A DNA stretch of 64,000 bases from Clytia hemisphaerica (lineage: Eukaryota; Cnidaria; Hydrozoa; Leptothecata; Clytiidae), in NCBI GenBank assembly GCA_902728285.1, contig CACVBU010000283.1, positions 461,175 to 525,174 of the forward strand, read 5' to 3'. The translations under genes and the position numbers were made by a program. The notes under the pieces were generated by a model that saw only the letters and a list, made by a program, of their open reading frames with translations, searched no databases and had not been told where the DNA came from. Below are positions 46,378 to 58,119 of this stretch, piece by piece; the first letter of the stretch is position 1, and every line of letters starts with the position of its first letter.

Positions 46378-47085
46378 TTAGAGGACTTGAATAATTAGAA
46401 GTTCCCCTTTAATTATGTCTTCTCCTTCAAGAGTATTCGCTGGTCTTCGCCAGCGATCAATAACCTCCTTTGCTTCGACTTTGATTTTGCCTTGTTTGAC
46501 GTCATTGTCGAGAAAGGCGAGGTCGGTCACGTGTCTACTTTCAATACATGAATCCACGTGTCGATGTGCGATAATGATGTGACCACCTGGTTTCACATAT
46601 CGTATAATGTCCGTCAAGCATTCGTACCCAGGGTGTGATGCTGAACAAAACAAAACACCTGATGAACAAACAACGTCATATTCTTGAGACGGGATGACAG
46701 AATCATCGTCTCCACTTTTCAGTTGATAGAATTTCTGCATTTTTCCTTTCGATCGAGCAACATCAATGATTTCTTTGCACGGATCTAACCCATCAATATT
46801 TTGATAACCATGTTCAGAAAGAAGATCAGAGGTTGCGCCTGTACCACATCCATAGTCAAGGATCTTGATATTTTTCTCATTCGAATACAACTTCAGGATT
46901 TTTGTAGCCACAGCTTTAGGACCAGAATATTCTTCCTCAGAAGCCCACTCATCGTACGTTTTTGCGTATTTACTGTAAAGTTCTTGTTGCTTGGCAAACT
47001 CTTCACTCGTATCTTCACGTACATCGATGAAATATGACCATGCTACACTGGAAAAGTTTTCCGCTTGTTGTGTTACTGCAGCCAT
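46378..47085 (-). CDS. Class I SAM-dependent methyltransferase, METTL27-like
   Basis: 235 residues in a single exon. A Y-x-x-W type N-terminal segment (Y-A-K-T-Y-D-E-W, 40-47) precedes motif I, I-L-D-Y-G-C-G-T-G (75-83). Next come G-L-D-P (99-102) with the acidic residue that usually binds the SAM ribose, E-Y-D-V-V-C-S-S-G-V-L (135-145) and V-K-P-G-G-H-I-I-I (164-172). This is a complete Rossmann methyltransferase of the usual length for the METTL27 (WBSCR27) group. The substrate is unknown; it lacks a signal peptide, so is probably cytosolic. The start is the first ATG after an upstream A-rich segment. It is convergent with the LicD gene, about 1 kb away. The coding DNA is CpG-rich. Confidence 0.82.
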   Translation of the reverse strand: MAAVTQQAENFSSVAWSYFIDVREDTSEEFAKQQELYSKYAKTYDEWASEEEYSGPKAVATKILKLYSNEKNIKILDYGCGTGATSDLLSEHGYQNIDGLDPCKEIIDVARSKGKMQKFYQLKSGDDDSVIPSQEYDVVCSSGVLFCSASHPGYECLTDIIRYVKPGGHIIIAHRHVDSCIESRHVTDLAFLDNDVKQGKIKVEAKEVIDRWRRPANTLEGEDIIKGELLIIQVL

Positions 47086-47217
47086 CCTTTTTTAGGTATG
47101 TTATGTCTGCACAACTCTCTCTGCAGAAAATGACACTTAGTACTGTCGAAAGTGATACTTATAATACGTATTTGCGCAATACACTCTCCCTTAGTGATGA
47201 AAAGGAAGTGATGCACA

Positions 47218-47310
47218 CTTTTTTTATAAGATTGTACTCTATATAAGAATATTCATTAAAATGAAATTAGCCAAAAAATCAAGAAAATGCTAAGAATACC
47301 ACTATCATGA
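47218..47310. mobile_element. Family B fragment upstream of the methyltransferase
   Basis: ATGCACACTTTTTTTATAAG with AGAATATTCATTAAAATG, a worn left end of family B about 130 bp from the gene's start. Confidence 0.35.
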
Positions 47311-47424
47311 AACTTAATAACCTGTACCTAGGAATGCAAAATTATTCCCATACCTGTAATAAATAGCTAATTATTCCCCATCAATACTCAAGATTCTCAC
47401 AAAAGGATAACATATACATTTCTT

Positions 47425-47640
47425 TTACAATTGAAAGTTAGAGATATATTCTTGCCATGTGTATTGTCCGGCTTTATTAAATGGTTGTGACGCAAGCGGT
47501 CCGATACAAGTAAAATACGTTGTTGGTTCTCTAGTGGTCCAGTACGGTCTATATTTTCCTGTAAAGACCACTGCTATTATATTAGTGACGAATAAGCCTT
47601 GGGTCTTATAAAAAAGCTTGCAAAACGTATCAAGTGGCAA
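47425..47640 (-). other. Unidentified open frame, possible terminal exon
   Basis: A frame ending in TAA at 47425 encodes an aromatic, non-repetitive peptide (G-K-Y-R-P-Y-W-T-T-R-E-P, C-I-G-P-L-A-S-Q, Y-T-W-Q-E-Y). An AG at about 47573 could be an acceptor (TAATAGCAG). The composition looks coding, but I do not recognise the family and found no partner exon. It could equally be a pseudogene fragment. Confidence 0.25.
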
Positions 47641-47644
47641 ACTT

Positions 47645-48200
47645 GTGAAAGAAAGTCTGGTAAATTAGTCAACGAAGGAGAATATATAAAGCTCATAGAA
47701 AACAAAATACTCTTTGGATAGGTTAAGTACCTTTTAAGATTCCAGCTTTGCCAAAGTTAAAAAATCCCCCCTATAAACTAATACATTTTCTCGACACGGT
47801 TTGCTTATTCTGTGAAAATTGAAAGATGGTACTGTAGTACTTCCAGAGGGGCACTCAAGGAACTACCTTAGGTCTGGACCTAATAAGGGTGCATTTTTCA
47901 AGCTGTACTGCAAGGGTCTGTGGTCTAAATGAGCACTTACGAGAGAAAGTGTACTCTAATGATGCGAAAATTGAGAAAAATGAAGCTTTTTAGGCGAATC
48001 TTTGGACACTCTGATCACAGGGATATAAAAGTAGTAAAATATAAACATTAAGCGAACCACGTGTCATTAAAGAGAACAATTAAAATCACGTGTCCAAAAC
48101 AAACTTGTAAAACAACTTAACAATCAAAATTAGCCCAACGAGGTAAAAATAATAGATAACCAACTACCTCTAGAAGGCAGTGGATGCCAGCAGCCTAAGT
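47645..48200. other. Gene-free DNA with a worn G-rich-ended element
   Basis: Around 47850-47945 AGAGGGGCACTCAAGG and TGCAAGGGTCTG recall the ends of the 50.1 kb element. Nothing else recognised. Confidence 0.35.
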
Positions 48201-48202
48201 GG

Positions 48203-48792
48203 TACAGTGGAACTTCTAATTAGCGGACACCATTGGGGAAAGGGGTTATTGTCCGCTAATTAGAAGTGTCCGCCTTTTAGAAACTTTTGATCTCGGAGCT
48301 CCAAATTTGAAATTAAGCCATCCCAGGGTGTCGAAATTACAAAATTGGGATCTAAAGTACCTTACCTGCCGACACTAGGCCATAGAAGAACAAGAGAAAG
48401 GTTATTAAAACGCAACAATTTATTTTTTAACAAATAAAAGAAAATCAGTGATTTATGATTTCTTTGGTCCACCTAAATTCGTTGAATGGGCCAAGGAAAA
48501 CTGGAAATTTGTAGAAATAATTTGAATAATAAGACTAATAAGTGCTTGAAATAAAAATATCTAAAATTTTTTTTTTCGATTTTGGACGTCTGTGACCCGT
48601 TTGATATTCAATGTCCGCTAATTGGAGAGCTAAAATAGGGGTTTTGGCCATTTCGTGCGAAAAAAATTGTCCGCTGATCAGAGGGTCCGCTAATTGAGTG
48701 TCCGCCTTTTAGAAACTTTTTTATGAGGATTTGACTAGGAAACGGCTGGGGTCCGCCTTTTAGAGTGTCCGTTAATTAGAGGTTTTACTGTA
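48203..48792. mobile_element. Pogo/Tigger-like non-autonomous element, 590 bp
   Basis: TACAGTGGAACTTCTAATTA and TAATTAGAGGTTTTACTGTA are inverted ends with TA at the borders, and GTCCGCTAATT / GTCCGCCTTTTAGAAAC motifs repeat inside. The CAGT(G/A)(G/A)AAC(C/T)TCTAATTAG type is typical of pogo-like elements. Confidence 0.65.
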
Positions 48793-49415
48793 ATATGTTT
48801 AAGGGCATTGGAAAAGTTGGCGGGCAGGCCGTTCGCACTAATCCATGTTTTTCCATCAGCATTTTCCAGTGTTTTTTTCGAACATTAATGTTCATGATTA
48901 TAGATTATTTCATTTGTTCCCAGCTATGACTTTATTTCAGGAAACAGATGATTTCGAGGAAATAGTCTTACTTAGAAATTTGCATCTGTTCCCCTAATTT
49001 GAAAAAATGGTTTGTCTCAGGGAGGAATAGATTTTGAGGGAATGGCCTCGTTGGCTGCTTCTGTAACGTAACGTAGCCTTGTTTACAGCCTTTCAAAAAG
49101 TAAACTTGTTTTGAAAGCCACCGACTTTGTCAGCGGGATAAATGATCATATATCGACCTTTGTCGACCAATCCAGATTTTATTTCTATTTGCCAGCGCGC
49201 GATCAACTCAGAGAAAAGTAACCATGATGACAATCCAAGATCTTGGATGAAATTCAAAGTTAATTTTTCTATTCCCGTCGTTAAAGTTAAAAATGTCAAC
49301 AATGTTTTTTAAAAACTCGTTAAAGTTAAAGTTGGCGATAGAGAATCCGTAGAGAATCATAACATAAAGTCTGTCTATTATTTCGGTTCAATTAAAGTAA
49401 CATTACCATAACTAA

Positions 49416-49888
49416 GGCCGTGTTCAGACCTAGGTTTAAAGTAATTATGTCCGCATGCCTCTTTTATATTCCTTTTGTATTTAACTGCACGCTCCTCATT
49501 AGTTAAACCAAAGTTTAAAAAGGAATCACCCTCTGGTTTAAAAAAAAGGTTTTTACGATTTCGTGACAGTTCTCTGAATAGACGAAATCAGAATTCGCAA
49601 GTGAAAAGCATGCTCCTTTTGTAAATTATGAAAGGAGAACGTGAAATTTATGACTTAGAGACGCTCGGAGCGTCTCTAGCAATTTAGGCAGTTAACGGGC
49701 TTTTAATGAGAATATCATGGATCGATGGACCCATACTCCGCATCAAAAACGAAGGGGATTCCTTTTTCCTCTCTTATGTAATCTATCTAAAAGATGAAAT
49801 AGCAATTAAGTCGTTGCATTTCTTAATTCCCATATCAACTTACTACTACTTAAGCCTTAAACTTAAACTTTCAGGTCTGAACACGACC
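49416..49888. mobile_element. PIF/Harbinger-like MITE, TAA target duplication
   Basis: GGCCGTGTTCAGACCT and AGGTCTGAACACGACC, inverted; TAA stands on both sides (49413-49415, 49889-49891). Arms contain GTTTAAAGT / ACTTAAACTTT. Confidence 0.6.
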
Positions 49889-49894
49889 TAATAG

Positions 49895-50565
49895 TTTAGT
49901 AATTACTGTTATACATTTGGGAATCATGTAATGTAGAAGATTTCTTTTGAAAGAAACTCATGTAAATTACACTTGGCGGTTTCTGGGGAATTCGTAAATA
50001 GTAAACTGCATACTGATACAGTTCGATAGACATTGATATGGTAATATTTGCTCTTCATCGTTGATTATTCTACAGTGATTAGATTTGAATTGACACGATG
50101 CCCGGGGGGGGGGGCACTCAAGGTAAATGACCTACCAGACGTTCGGCCCTTAAGGGTAGGTTTTTCATAGTTCAGCTAGTGCACTGTAAGGGTAGGAAAT
50201 TACAAGACTGCACTGAACTGCACTGTAAGGGTAGGAAATTTTGGTAATAGGGCAATTTTTTGGTAAAATTATCACAAAATTGGTCAATTTTGGAGGAAAA
50301 ATTCCACATTTTCTTGGAAAATTGCAAAAATTTTCGCCCTTACGGGCGAGAAATTTCGAAAAAGTGCACTCTAAGGGTATGATTTTTCATGGAAATTCAC
50401 TGCACTGTAAGGGTCCGATTTTAGAAGCCAAATTTTGGGCCGAACGTATGGTCGATTTCAGATCGAGTGCCCCCCCCGGGCACGATGCGCGATAAAATTT
50501 CTATTATTGGTCTTCAGAGGTTGATATATTCTTTGAAAACTCAACCTCTGATACTCAGGGTGCCA
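49895..50565. repeat. Dispersed repeat, filled copy
   Basis: Inverted copy of 14977-15246 interrupted by the G-rich-ended element 50101-50480. Confidence 0.65.
50101..50480. mobile_element. G-rich-ended element, 380 bp, 7-bp target duplication
   Basis: CCCGGGGGGGGGGGCACTC to GAGTGCCCCCCCGGG, flanked by CACGATG (50094-50100, 50481-50487). Comparison with 14977-15246 shows the empty site. Inside, CTGCACTGTAAGGGTAGG recurs in both orientations. Confidence 0.78.
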
Positions 50566-51097
50566 AAAGGCAAGGAATTATGCAAAGGTCTGCGATTAAG
50601 ACAACAGACAGAATACATCGCGGCGGTGGCCTTTGATCGGCAATGTTTAATCGGCCGAGAGTTTTGAAAAAAGAAAGTTTGTTTTGAAAAATCGAGCATG
50701 CGCGTCCAAAAAAAAGAACAACAAAGATTTTAACTATTTCCCACATCTCAAAATGATAACTGCACAAAGAATCGTACCAATTTAACAGAACGCTTTAGAG
50801 AACGGTTTGCAGGAAATGTTTCTTTAGACGATTGAAACTAATTCAAAGGAAATCGAAGGAAGAAAACCAACATGGAGGACAGATTTTAGCGTTTTTTCAT
50901 TGCGAGTTTTGTTTTCAAAGATGTTTGGTTATCACTCTCCAAGTTATGATTGACTAGAGAGAATTCAACTATGGGCTCAGATGTAAGATTTTGTTACCTC
51001 ACCCTTTTTTCTAAGAAAAGATATCTGGCTCTGAGTCTCACACAGTTCTTCTTTTTCATGAATTTCATTTTTCAGAATTCAGAAAGCTCTTGGTTTA

Positions 51098-51484
51098 CAG
51101 TCAGGCACATCCTGGCAAATGAACGGAGTGAGCATTTGCATGGGGTATTCGTCACCCAGTGTAAATGAGATAGGACGTCTCAGGCTAAAAGCGTGAAAAT
51201 GAATAAAAATGAACTTCAAACTGAACAAGGGAAAAAGGAAGAAAACTGGGAACTTTATTTTTTCGTTAAAAGTTTCTTCAATCTTCGAAGACAAAATTGA
51301 CCCATGGAAAAAAAATTTCATCTATGCAGTTCTTTGAAATAAAGCAAAATTTTTCCAACCCGGTTCAATTAAACTGGATATTCGGCGCTATTACGTCACT
51401 TTCGTTTTCGACCCCGTTCATTTGCCAATGCCAATGGTCGTAAGTGAAAAATACCCCGTTCATTTGCCAGGATGTGCCTGACTG
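51098..51484. mobile_element. TIR element CAGTCAGGCACATCCTGGCA, 387 bp
   Basis: 28-bp inverted ends; (G)GTTTA repeats on both sides as a 5-6 bp possible target duplication. Confidence 0.65.
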
Positions 51485-51489
51485 GTTTA

Positions 51490-52930
51490 GATAAGGCTCT
51501 TCCAGTTAAAGATTTCCGAGGTAAAACGTTTTTTCAATATTCCTGGATTTCCAATACAAAATCAATTTTTTGGCAAAAAAATTTTGAATAGACAAATTCT
51601 TAGAGAATTTCCTTGCTTGTATTGTATACCAGACGACCACGGCTTTTTCCTCGACACCGTTCCGTCTATAACTTTTACATTTATTCCCCAGAGATTCGTG
51701 GGGGAATAAAAATCCTCGGCTGCAAGCCAAAGGACCGTAGCTTTTGACTGTAGCAAAAACTCTACCAATAAAGTTTGTCACCGCGAAGGAGTGTTTTTGT
51801 AAACAAAGCTCAAAAACAGAGGCGGGGAGAGTGGGAACTGATGTTTTGCTACATTTCAATCAAAAACAGCCTAGACAATGTTAAATTTTCTTTCAGAAAA
51901 AAGACTATAATTTGTTTACCTTTATCCTTGCAGCTTCCCAACATCCAAGCTCTCAAACATCACATGAAATTACTTTCGATTTTCCATAAAAATTATGCGA
52001 TGAAAAATCCGGGGATCAATAAATTAAGACTTTCTTTTCCGCACAAGTTATCTTTCCTTATAACAAATTATTACTTTTCAATATAATTGTTAAATATAAT
52101 TTTTGATTTGTATTTTAAGTTTGAAAAAGTCGATTCTACTTAGTTCTTTGTTTTCATGTCTAGCCCTCGTCTCAAAAGAAGTCCCAGAATCCCGAGATTT
52201 TGGCAGTCGGGCGTTCAAAACAAAGGCGTTTTTATTTTCCGCCCACTTACAAAATTTTCTTTAAAATAGGCATTTAAGATATCAAATTTAAAAATAATTG
52301 TATAAAACCTTATTTTCTACCGTATAGTCCTTCTTCTAAAACGAAAAAACAAAATACACTAGAAAAATAAAGAAATTACGAGTGTTATCAAGTCACCCAA
52401 AATGAACTTTCATTCGTCGCGCGTCATTGGATTGTTATACGCCACGATCTATTGTCAACCATTGTCCAATCCCGTAAGCGATTGAAATGCCGTCAGTAAT
52501 AATCTGAGAAAGAGAACAATAACATTATGACATCACACAAATAAATTACGCTGGGGAAGTCCGCGAGGACAACACGCGGTCTTAACTTTTTTCCCTCGTA
52601 ACTTTGGGGGGAAAACGAAAGTACTCTATATTTTACGTATGGGGAAGTGTAAGAAAGATTTACAAAATAGAAAAGTTTCGTTTTGGGGTAAAGAATCAGT
52701 ATTGTGAATTTAAGCGAGTTTCTATTTTGCAATTTTTCTACAGAGCCAAATAAAGATTTTTTCTATTGTTCTTGCTCGATTGCCTCTAACAATAAGTTCC
52801 GTAGTTATGAGGTTATCGAGACAAAATGTGACGAATTTGCACGGAAACGAAATTTAACATTAGTCTAGGCTGAAAAACATTCGGAAAAATGTAACTTTAG
52901 AAAAATTCCAAAATGTGCCAAGAGAGTTGG
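51490..52930. other. Gene-free DNA
   Basis: Open frames near 51.5-52.1 kb overlap on both strands without family motifs. No gene or clear element ends recognised. Confidence 0.4.
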
Positions 52931-52937
52931 AAATAGA

Positions 52938-53680
52938 CCTTTTCGCCTTTCGCCATCTTGAATTGCATGCAAAAATAGAGGAACGAGAAAGCCCTGGTTG
53001 GATTTAGTTGGAAAATATGCGAAACATATGCAAGTTTACACAAAGATTAAAAAGACAACAAAGCATCTTACAGTATAAAGAAATATTATAATCATTAGAA
53101 CAATAAAAGATGGAATTTCTTTAATCCAAAAAGAAACATTAATTACAGAACAACAAAAGCCTTTTAGAAATTTGTTCTTAAAGACATTGCATATTCTGTT
53201 TTCCTGCCATTAAAAAATTCCACCAAGACGGAGTACACACATCAAACTTTCAAAACACGCAAACTGAAAGCAGTGATTATGACGTCACACATTCAGAGGG
53301 TTCAGATCAATGTTTTGATTTCATCGTCTGGCGGTTCTATTCCCAGGAGAGTAATTTACCTCCAGCCAAATAAGGATATTTTTGTACCTTCGCCCGGGTG
53401 ATTTTTCAGCTTGAGTTTATGTCTAATGTTATGGTTTTTTGAAGTGCTTGTTCTAAGAGATGAGCAAATTTGATTATTTCTAGTTTTCAAAAGAAGTAAA
53501 TTTAATCTTTCTTCTACAAGATTACACTTTTAAATATAATGTCAATTATGCATGTAAGTTTTATATTAATACTTTCTTTTTGCATATGTTTTGCATACTT
53601 TCTAAGGGAATTTCACCACGGCAATTTGGCACCATAATTTTTGCATACAATTCAATATGGCAGATGAAAAGGCGAAAAGG
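52938..53680. mobile_element. TIR element CCTTTTCGCCTTT, 743 bp
   Basis: CCTTTTCGCCTTTCGCCATC with TTGAATTGCATGCAAAAAT inside, inverted as ATTTTTGCATACAATTCAA and GGCGAAAAGG on the right. Non-coding. Confidence 0.6.
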
Positions 53681-53890
53681 TTGCAGAATGTTGTGTTTTA
53701 TTTTTTATTTATACTTTGAACTTTAAACTGAAAAGTCACTCTTCAAGAAGTTCTTGGAATGGCTAGTTGTCTGAGAATTCTCCAGAATTTATAGAGACGA
53801 ATTTATAAAGGGAAAATGCAGAAAGATGAATACAAGAACCTTTCTCTGGAGCACTGCTTATATTGGATTGTTTTTGTTACATAAAGACTT

Positions 53891-54392
53891 TACCGTAAGT
53901 TGGTCTAATATCGACATCCCTCGTCTAATTCCGAGACCCTTCGTCTAATTCTGACACCCTTCTTTAGAGAAAGGAGTAATATGAAAGCTTGAATCACTGA
54001 TTGAAAAAGGAATAATCCTCTTTGACCACTAAGCAAAGAAAAACAGTTAAAAAATAATTACATATTTCTCATTTATGATTTTTAGCGTTTCATCATTTTT
54101 TTAGCCAAAAATGGGTCATTTTTAGGCAGAAATCCAAAAAAACCGAAATATTAACTTGGAAATAACCCTATCATGTTATATATCGTGGAAGCGGAATTTT
54201 GAGTAGATTTTGAATATCCAAGTTTCATGTCCTGAAAAAGAACTCAACTCAAATTATTATGCTTTAACAGCTAAAAATAGACATGGGTACGAGCTTTTTG
54301 CTTATGGCTTTTTAACCTTTCTATTAATTTCAGCTGATAAAAAGGGTGTCGGAATTAGAGGAGTGGTGTCGACATTAGACCAAGTTACAGTA
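53891..54392. mobile_element. Pogo-like TIR element, about 500 bp
   Basis: TACCGTAAGTTGGTCTAATA and CATTAGACCAAGTTACAGTA, with TCGTCTAATTCCGA / TCGGAATTAGAGGA as second inverted pair. Confidence 0.55.
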
Positions 54393-54399
54393 ATTTTGG

Positions 54400-55787
54400 T
54401 AAAATGGGCAACGAATGATGAATGGGTCATGAATTTGTTGAAAAATGGACAGTGGTGAGACACACAAATTAATCAAACATATCTGTATGCTGGAATGATA
54501 GTGGTTGGATTTTTGCTATAGATTGATCCGTGGATCATCCCTGCTTCCAAACAAACTTGGAAGTACAAGAGGTGTTTTTGTTACCAAATAAAGCACTATT
54601 TTTTCATTTTCGAAAGATTTGAGTAACATTGTTCTTAATCACTTGTCAGATCGTTTCTATCGTGGACATTTCTATTTTTATTCAGACAGTGGACATGCAG
54701 AATGAGAAATGTTATGTGGTGGTGGTTGGTGGTTGGTGGTGTAATAACCAGGCAAGCACAATTCGAGAGGTCCACCAAATATTTTTGAAACCATGAGGAA
54801 ATGTGGCTGATGGTCTAAGCCCCCTGGGTTATTTTATTTCGAATTTTTGACAGAATAATCCACGAGATAGGAGACATTTAAAAGATACCTTTTCCTTTTG
54901 TGGATTCTACCGGAGACCACTACGAGTATAGAAATGATTATTTGAAATTTTGATTTCAAAATTTTGCCGCCGTCCTAAGTAGCTTGTTTAGGTCGGCAAA
55001 GACAAAATAGGAAGAAAATTAACGAATTAACAAATTCAGCTGCTCTATAATTGTGTTATTAAGTTTTATGTTTTATAAAGAGAATGGAATGAGGCTTGAT
55101 TATCATGTGTTATCAAATGATAACACAATTAGATTAACCTAACAAATAATATTTTTCCTCTTTAGGTCGGCTTTGCCGACCTAAAACATGTTCTTTTGTC
55201 TGCACGCCGAACTAGAGTGTAAATTACGTCGGCAAATAAAAGCCGACTTCAGCTCAAGTTACGTCGGCTTTCAAGTCGGCATTGCCGAATGCCGACCTGG
55301 ATTCACAGGGCTGGATATATATTTACATGCAAAATCAAAGGAAATCTTTTTTATATATTTTATACTTTTTTCAAAGGAGATTTTGCATTTTTTTTAGAAA
55401 GTGGTAAGAGGAATCTTTTGTCGTTTTAGGTGCATAAAATTTTTACAATTCTTGTATTCCTCTGTCTTTATGTATGGTGGTAAGCTTTATCTTACTATAC
55501 TAATTGAGTTTATGAAAAAACTTTGTAACGCTAGCCCAGCATTAAGATACACCTCCGTCTGTCACGGGCTTCACAGCCGTAAGAGTATACGGATAGGTAA
55601 TCTATTAGCATTTTTTAAGAAGAAGTCGTTGCAGTGTGAATCTTTCGCAAATTTAAAAACCCACTTTCCCGTGGAAATAATTGACTTTTTTGTTTTTTTC
55701 GGACCCTTGGGGCACAAGGTACCTGTTGACCGTAAAAATTCCAAAATTCGCGAATTGACCGTTGACAAAATTAGGGGTAAAGGGACC
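54400..55787. other. Gene-free DNA with AGGTCGGC inverted motifs
   Basis: TTTAGGTCGGCTTTGCCGACC and repeated AAGTCGGC/GCCGACTT motifs occur between 54980 and 55290. The 130-codon frame at 55.4 kb has an equally open opposite strand and no recognised domain. Confidence 0.4.
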
Positions 55788-56360
55788 AAATGACGTCACA
55801 GATTTTGGGAAAACTTCAAAATGTGATATCTCGAGTTTGAGAAGGAGTTGGGAGGTCGTTGACCCCTCATTGGATCGAGAATTCTATGGGGAATAAGTTG
55901 GTAGGGTTAATGAGGCTTGAGTGTGACTTTGAAATTTGGCTGAATTTTTAGGCGTTTTCACTTGATGATGTCATCAAAACAGGAAAAATGCAATATCTCG
56001 AGATTGGAAAGGAGTTAGGAGATGGTTGACCCCTCATTGGAGGGGAAATTCTATGAGGAATAAGATGAGAGGGTAATAGGGGGTATAGAGAAATTTTCAA
56101 AAATAAATATATTCAAATTGAGGCATTTTGGGTCCGATGATGTCATCAAAACCTGAAAAATTCAATATCTCGAATTTGAGAAAGAATTAAGCAATGGTTG
56201 ACCCCTCATCATTGGATTGGAAATCATCGAGAAAATCTTTTGGGTAAATGAAAAATTGATTTCAGTGAAGTAAACAATTTATTGACCTTTCAATGACGTC
56301 ATTTAGGGCCCAAATGACGTCACAAAACATTAAATATGCAATTTCTCGAACTTCAATCTG
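55788..56360. repeat. Tandem repeat, three to four units of about 170 bp
   Basis: Units share GATGTCATCAAAAC or ATGACGTCA, AATATCTCGAGTTTGAGAA, GGTTGACCCCTCATTGGA and AGAATTCTATGGGGAATAAG. They are diverged but in register. Confidence 0.65.
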
Positions 56361-57209
56361 TTGTAAGTGATAATATTTTGTTCTTTGGGCTTAAAATTCA
56401 AGCTTATTACCCCCCCCACCATCCAAAGGGCTTTTGATGTGTTCAACAACACTCTACTCAGCGGGTGCGTCGCCGGGTGACAGCGTTTATGAAAAATGTG
56501 TGTAACGCAAGATGGTAGCTGAGCTGTGGTTGATGAAAACTAATTCAAATTCCCCTTAAAAATAAAGTTAGAGAGCATCAGCAATACCATCTTTATCATC
56601 CTAAGGGCTTTTGATGCGCAAGCTAAACTGGCATTTGCGACGACGGGAACCGTCTAGTATTTTCTATTTCAAAATATTTGAGCAATTTATTTTCAATGCT
56701 TATTTTATTGATAGATAAGTGCGTGGTTGTTACTTTTTCTGCTCTTTACTTTTTAGGCAGTGAAAATTTATAAAAGATGCATTTTTCATTGTGTTTAATT
56801 TTTGTAACCTTTTGTAAAATCAACACAGTGAAACTCCTCAAAATATTAAAAAAAGATTCTGCAATAAGTCTCTTTGTTAAAATGTTTTCGGCCGCGATCT
56901 TTTTTCGTCGCTAGTGACGTCGAATTTTATAAAAAAACACGGCGTCGACAAATTCGTTCAAGTTCTCCATAGTAGAAAGTGGTAACAAGTGATAGACCAA
57001 CAGAGTGATCAAAAAATTGCGTGTTGGAATAGAGATAGGCTAGGAATTTCCATGATGGGTTTTAATAAAATATTCCGTAGCACTTTTAAAAATTGACTGG
57101 ATTTCAGAATGCTATCCACCCCACCCCTGTTATCCACCCCTATCGATATTTTTCTGGAAAAGCCCATTGAATGTGTTCATTTTATTTGCTTATGCCTTTT
57201 AAAGAGACA

Positions 57210-58118
57210 TACATGTTTTTTTTTATAAACATATGTTTTTTGGGAAACAAGCTCAGTTATGCTTAGAGATATTTTAGACTCAGGCTCGAAGTATGTTTAG
57301 GGGCCATTCAAAAAGTACGTTCGTCGCCGAGGGGGGGGGGGAGGGGGGTCAGCAAAAAAAGCGAACCAAAACGAACGGGGGGAGGGGGGGGGGGGGGGTC
57401 AAGTCGATCTGTGTACGTTCGATTTTGCGGGGGGTGCTTGTCACAAGCGTGACTTTTAATTTAGTCTATGAAAAATCTTTTTCTATCTATCTCCTAATTA
57501 CATTTTTTCTTTGAATTGATAACCGAAGATAATTGTTAATCCCTAAACAATTGTGTATGTTATAATTGTTTAGCAATTATTAGATAATTAGAGAGCAAAA
57601 ACTTAAGGTGCGATAAGATTAAAGAATAACGCTAAAATCATATTCTTTGAACTTGCCTTGTCTAAAATTCGGGGGGGGGGTAAAAATTTTGAGATAACGT
57701 ACAAAGGGGGGGGCTACTTCAAAACGAACGCTGACGAACAAGGGGGGAGGGGGGTCTGTAAATAGGGAAATTTGGACGAACGTACTTTTTGAATGGCCCC
57801 TTATCATATGCTTATTTTTCCGAAAAATTTGAGTCTCCAATTTTTCCAAAATCTGTCGTTGCTACATGAGGATAGGGAAATAAGTAATGACATAAAGATT
57901 TTTCAGGAAAGTTGTGAACGATTGCCGCGTTTACGCTTGTATTTTTTTTAAACGACAATTGCATTACAACGACTTCTTTTCCACCTATAAGAAACAAAAT
58001 TTTTCACTTACACACCTCAAAAGCAAGCTCACTAATATGCTTGTAATATGCTTATTTTTTAGACAAATTCAGGTCTTGGTATGCTTATAAACGTTATGCT
58101 TATAAAAAAAAACATGTA
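57210..58118. mobile_element. TIR element TACATGTTTTTTTTTATAA, outer
   Basis: Right end TTATAAAAAAAAACATGTA. ATATGCTTATTTTT and CAAGCTCA motifs appear in both halves. The Harbinger-like element 57300-57800 sits inside. Confidence 0.5.
57300..57800. mobile_element. PIF/Harbinger-like element, 501 bp, TTA target duplication
   Basis: GGGGCCATTCAAAAAGTACG and the inverse CGTACTTTTTGAATGGCCCC, flanked by TTA on each side. G-rich tracts inside (57333-57405, 57671-57755) break any frame. Confidence 0.7.
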
Positions 58119-58119
58119 C

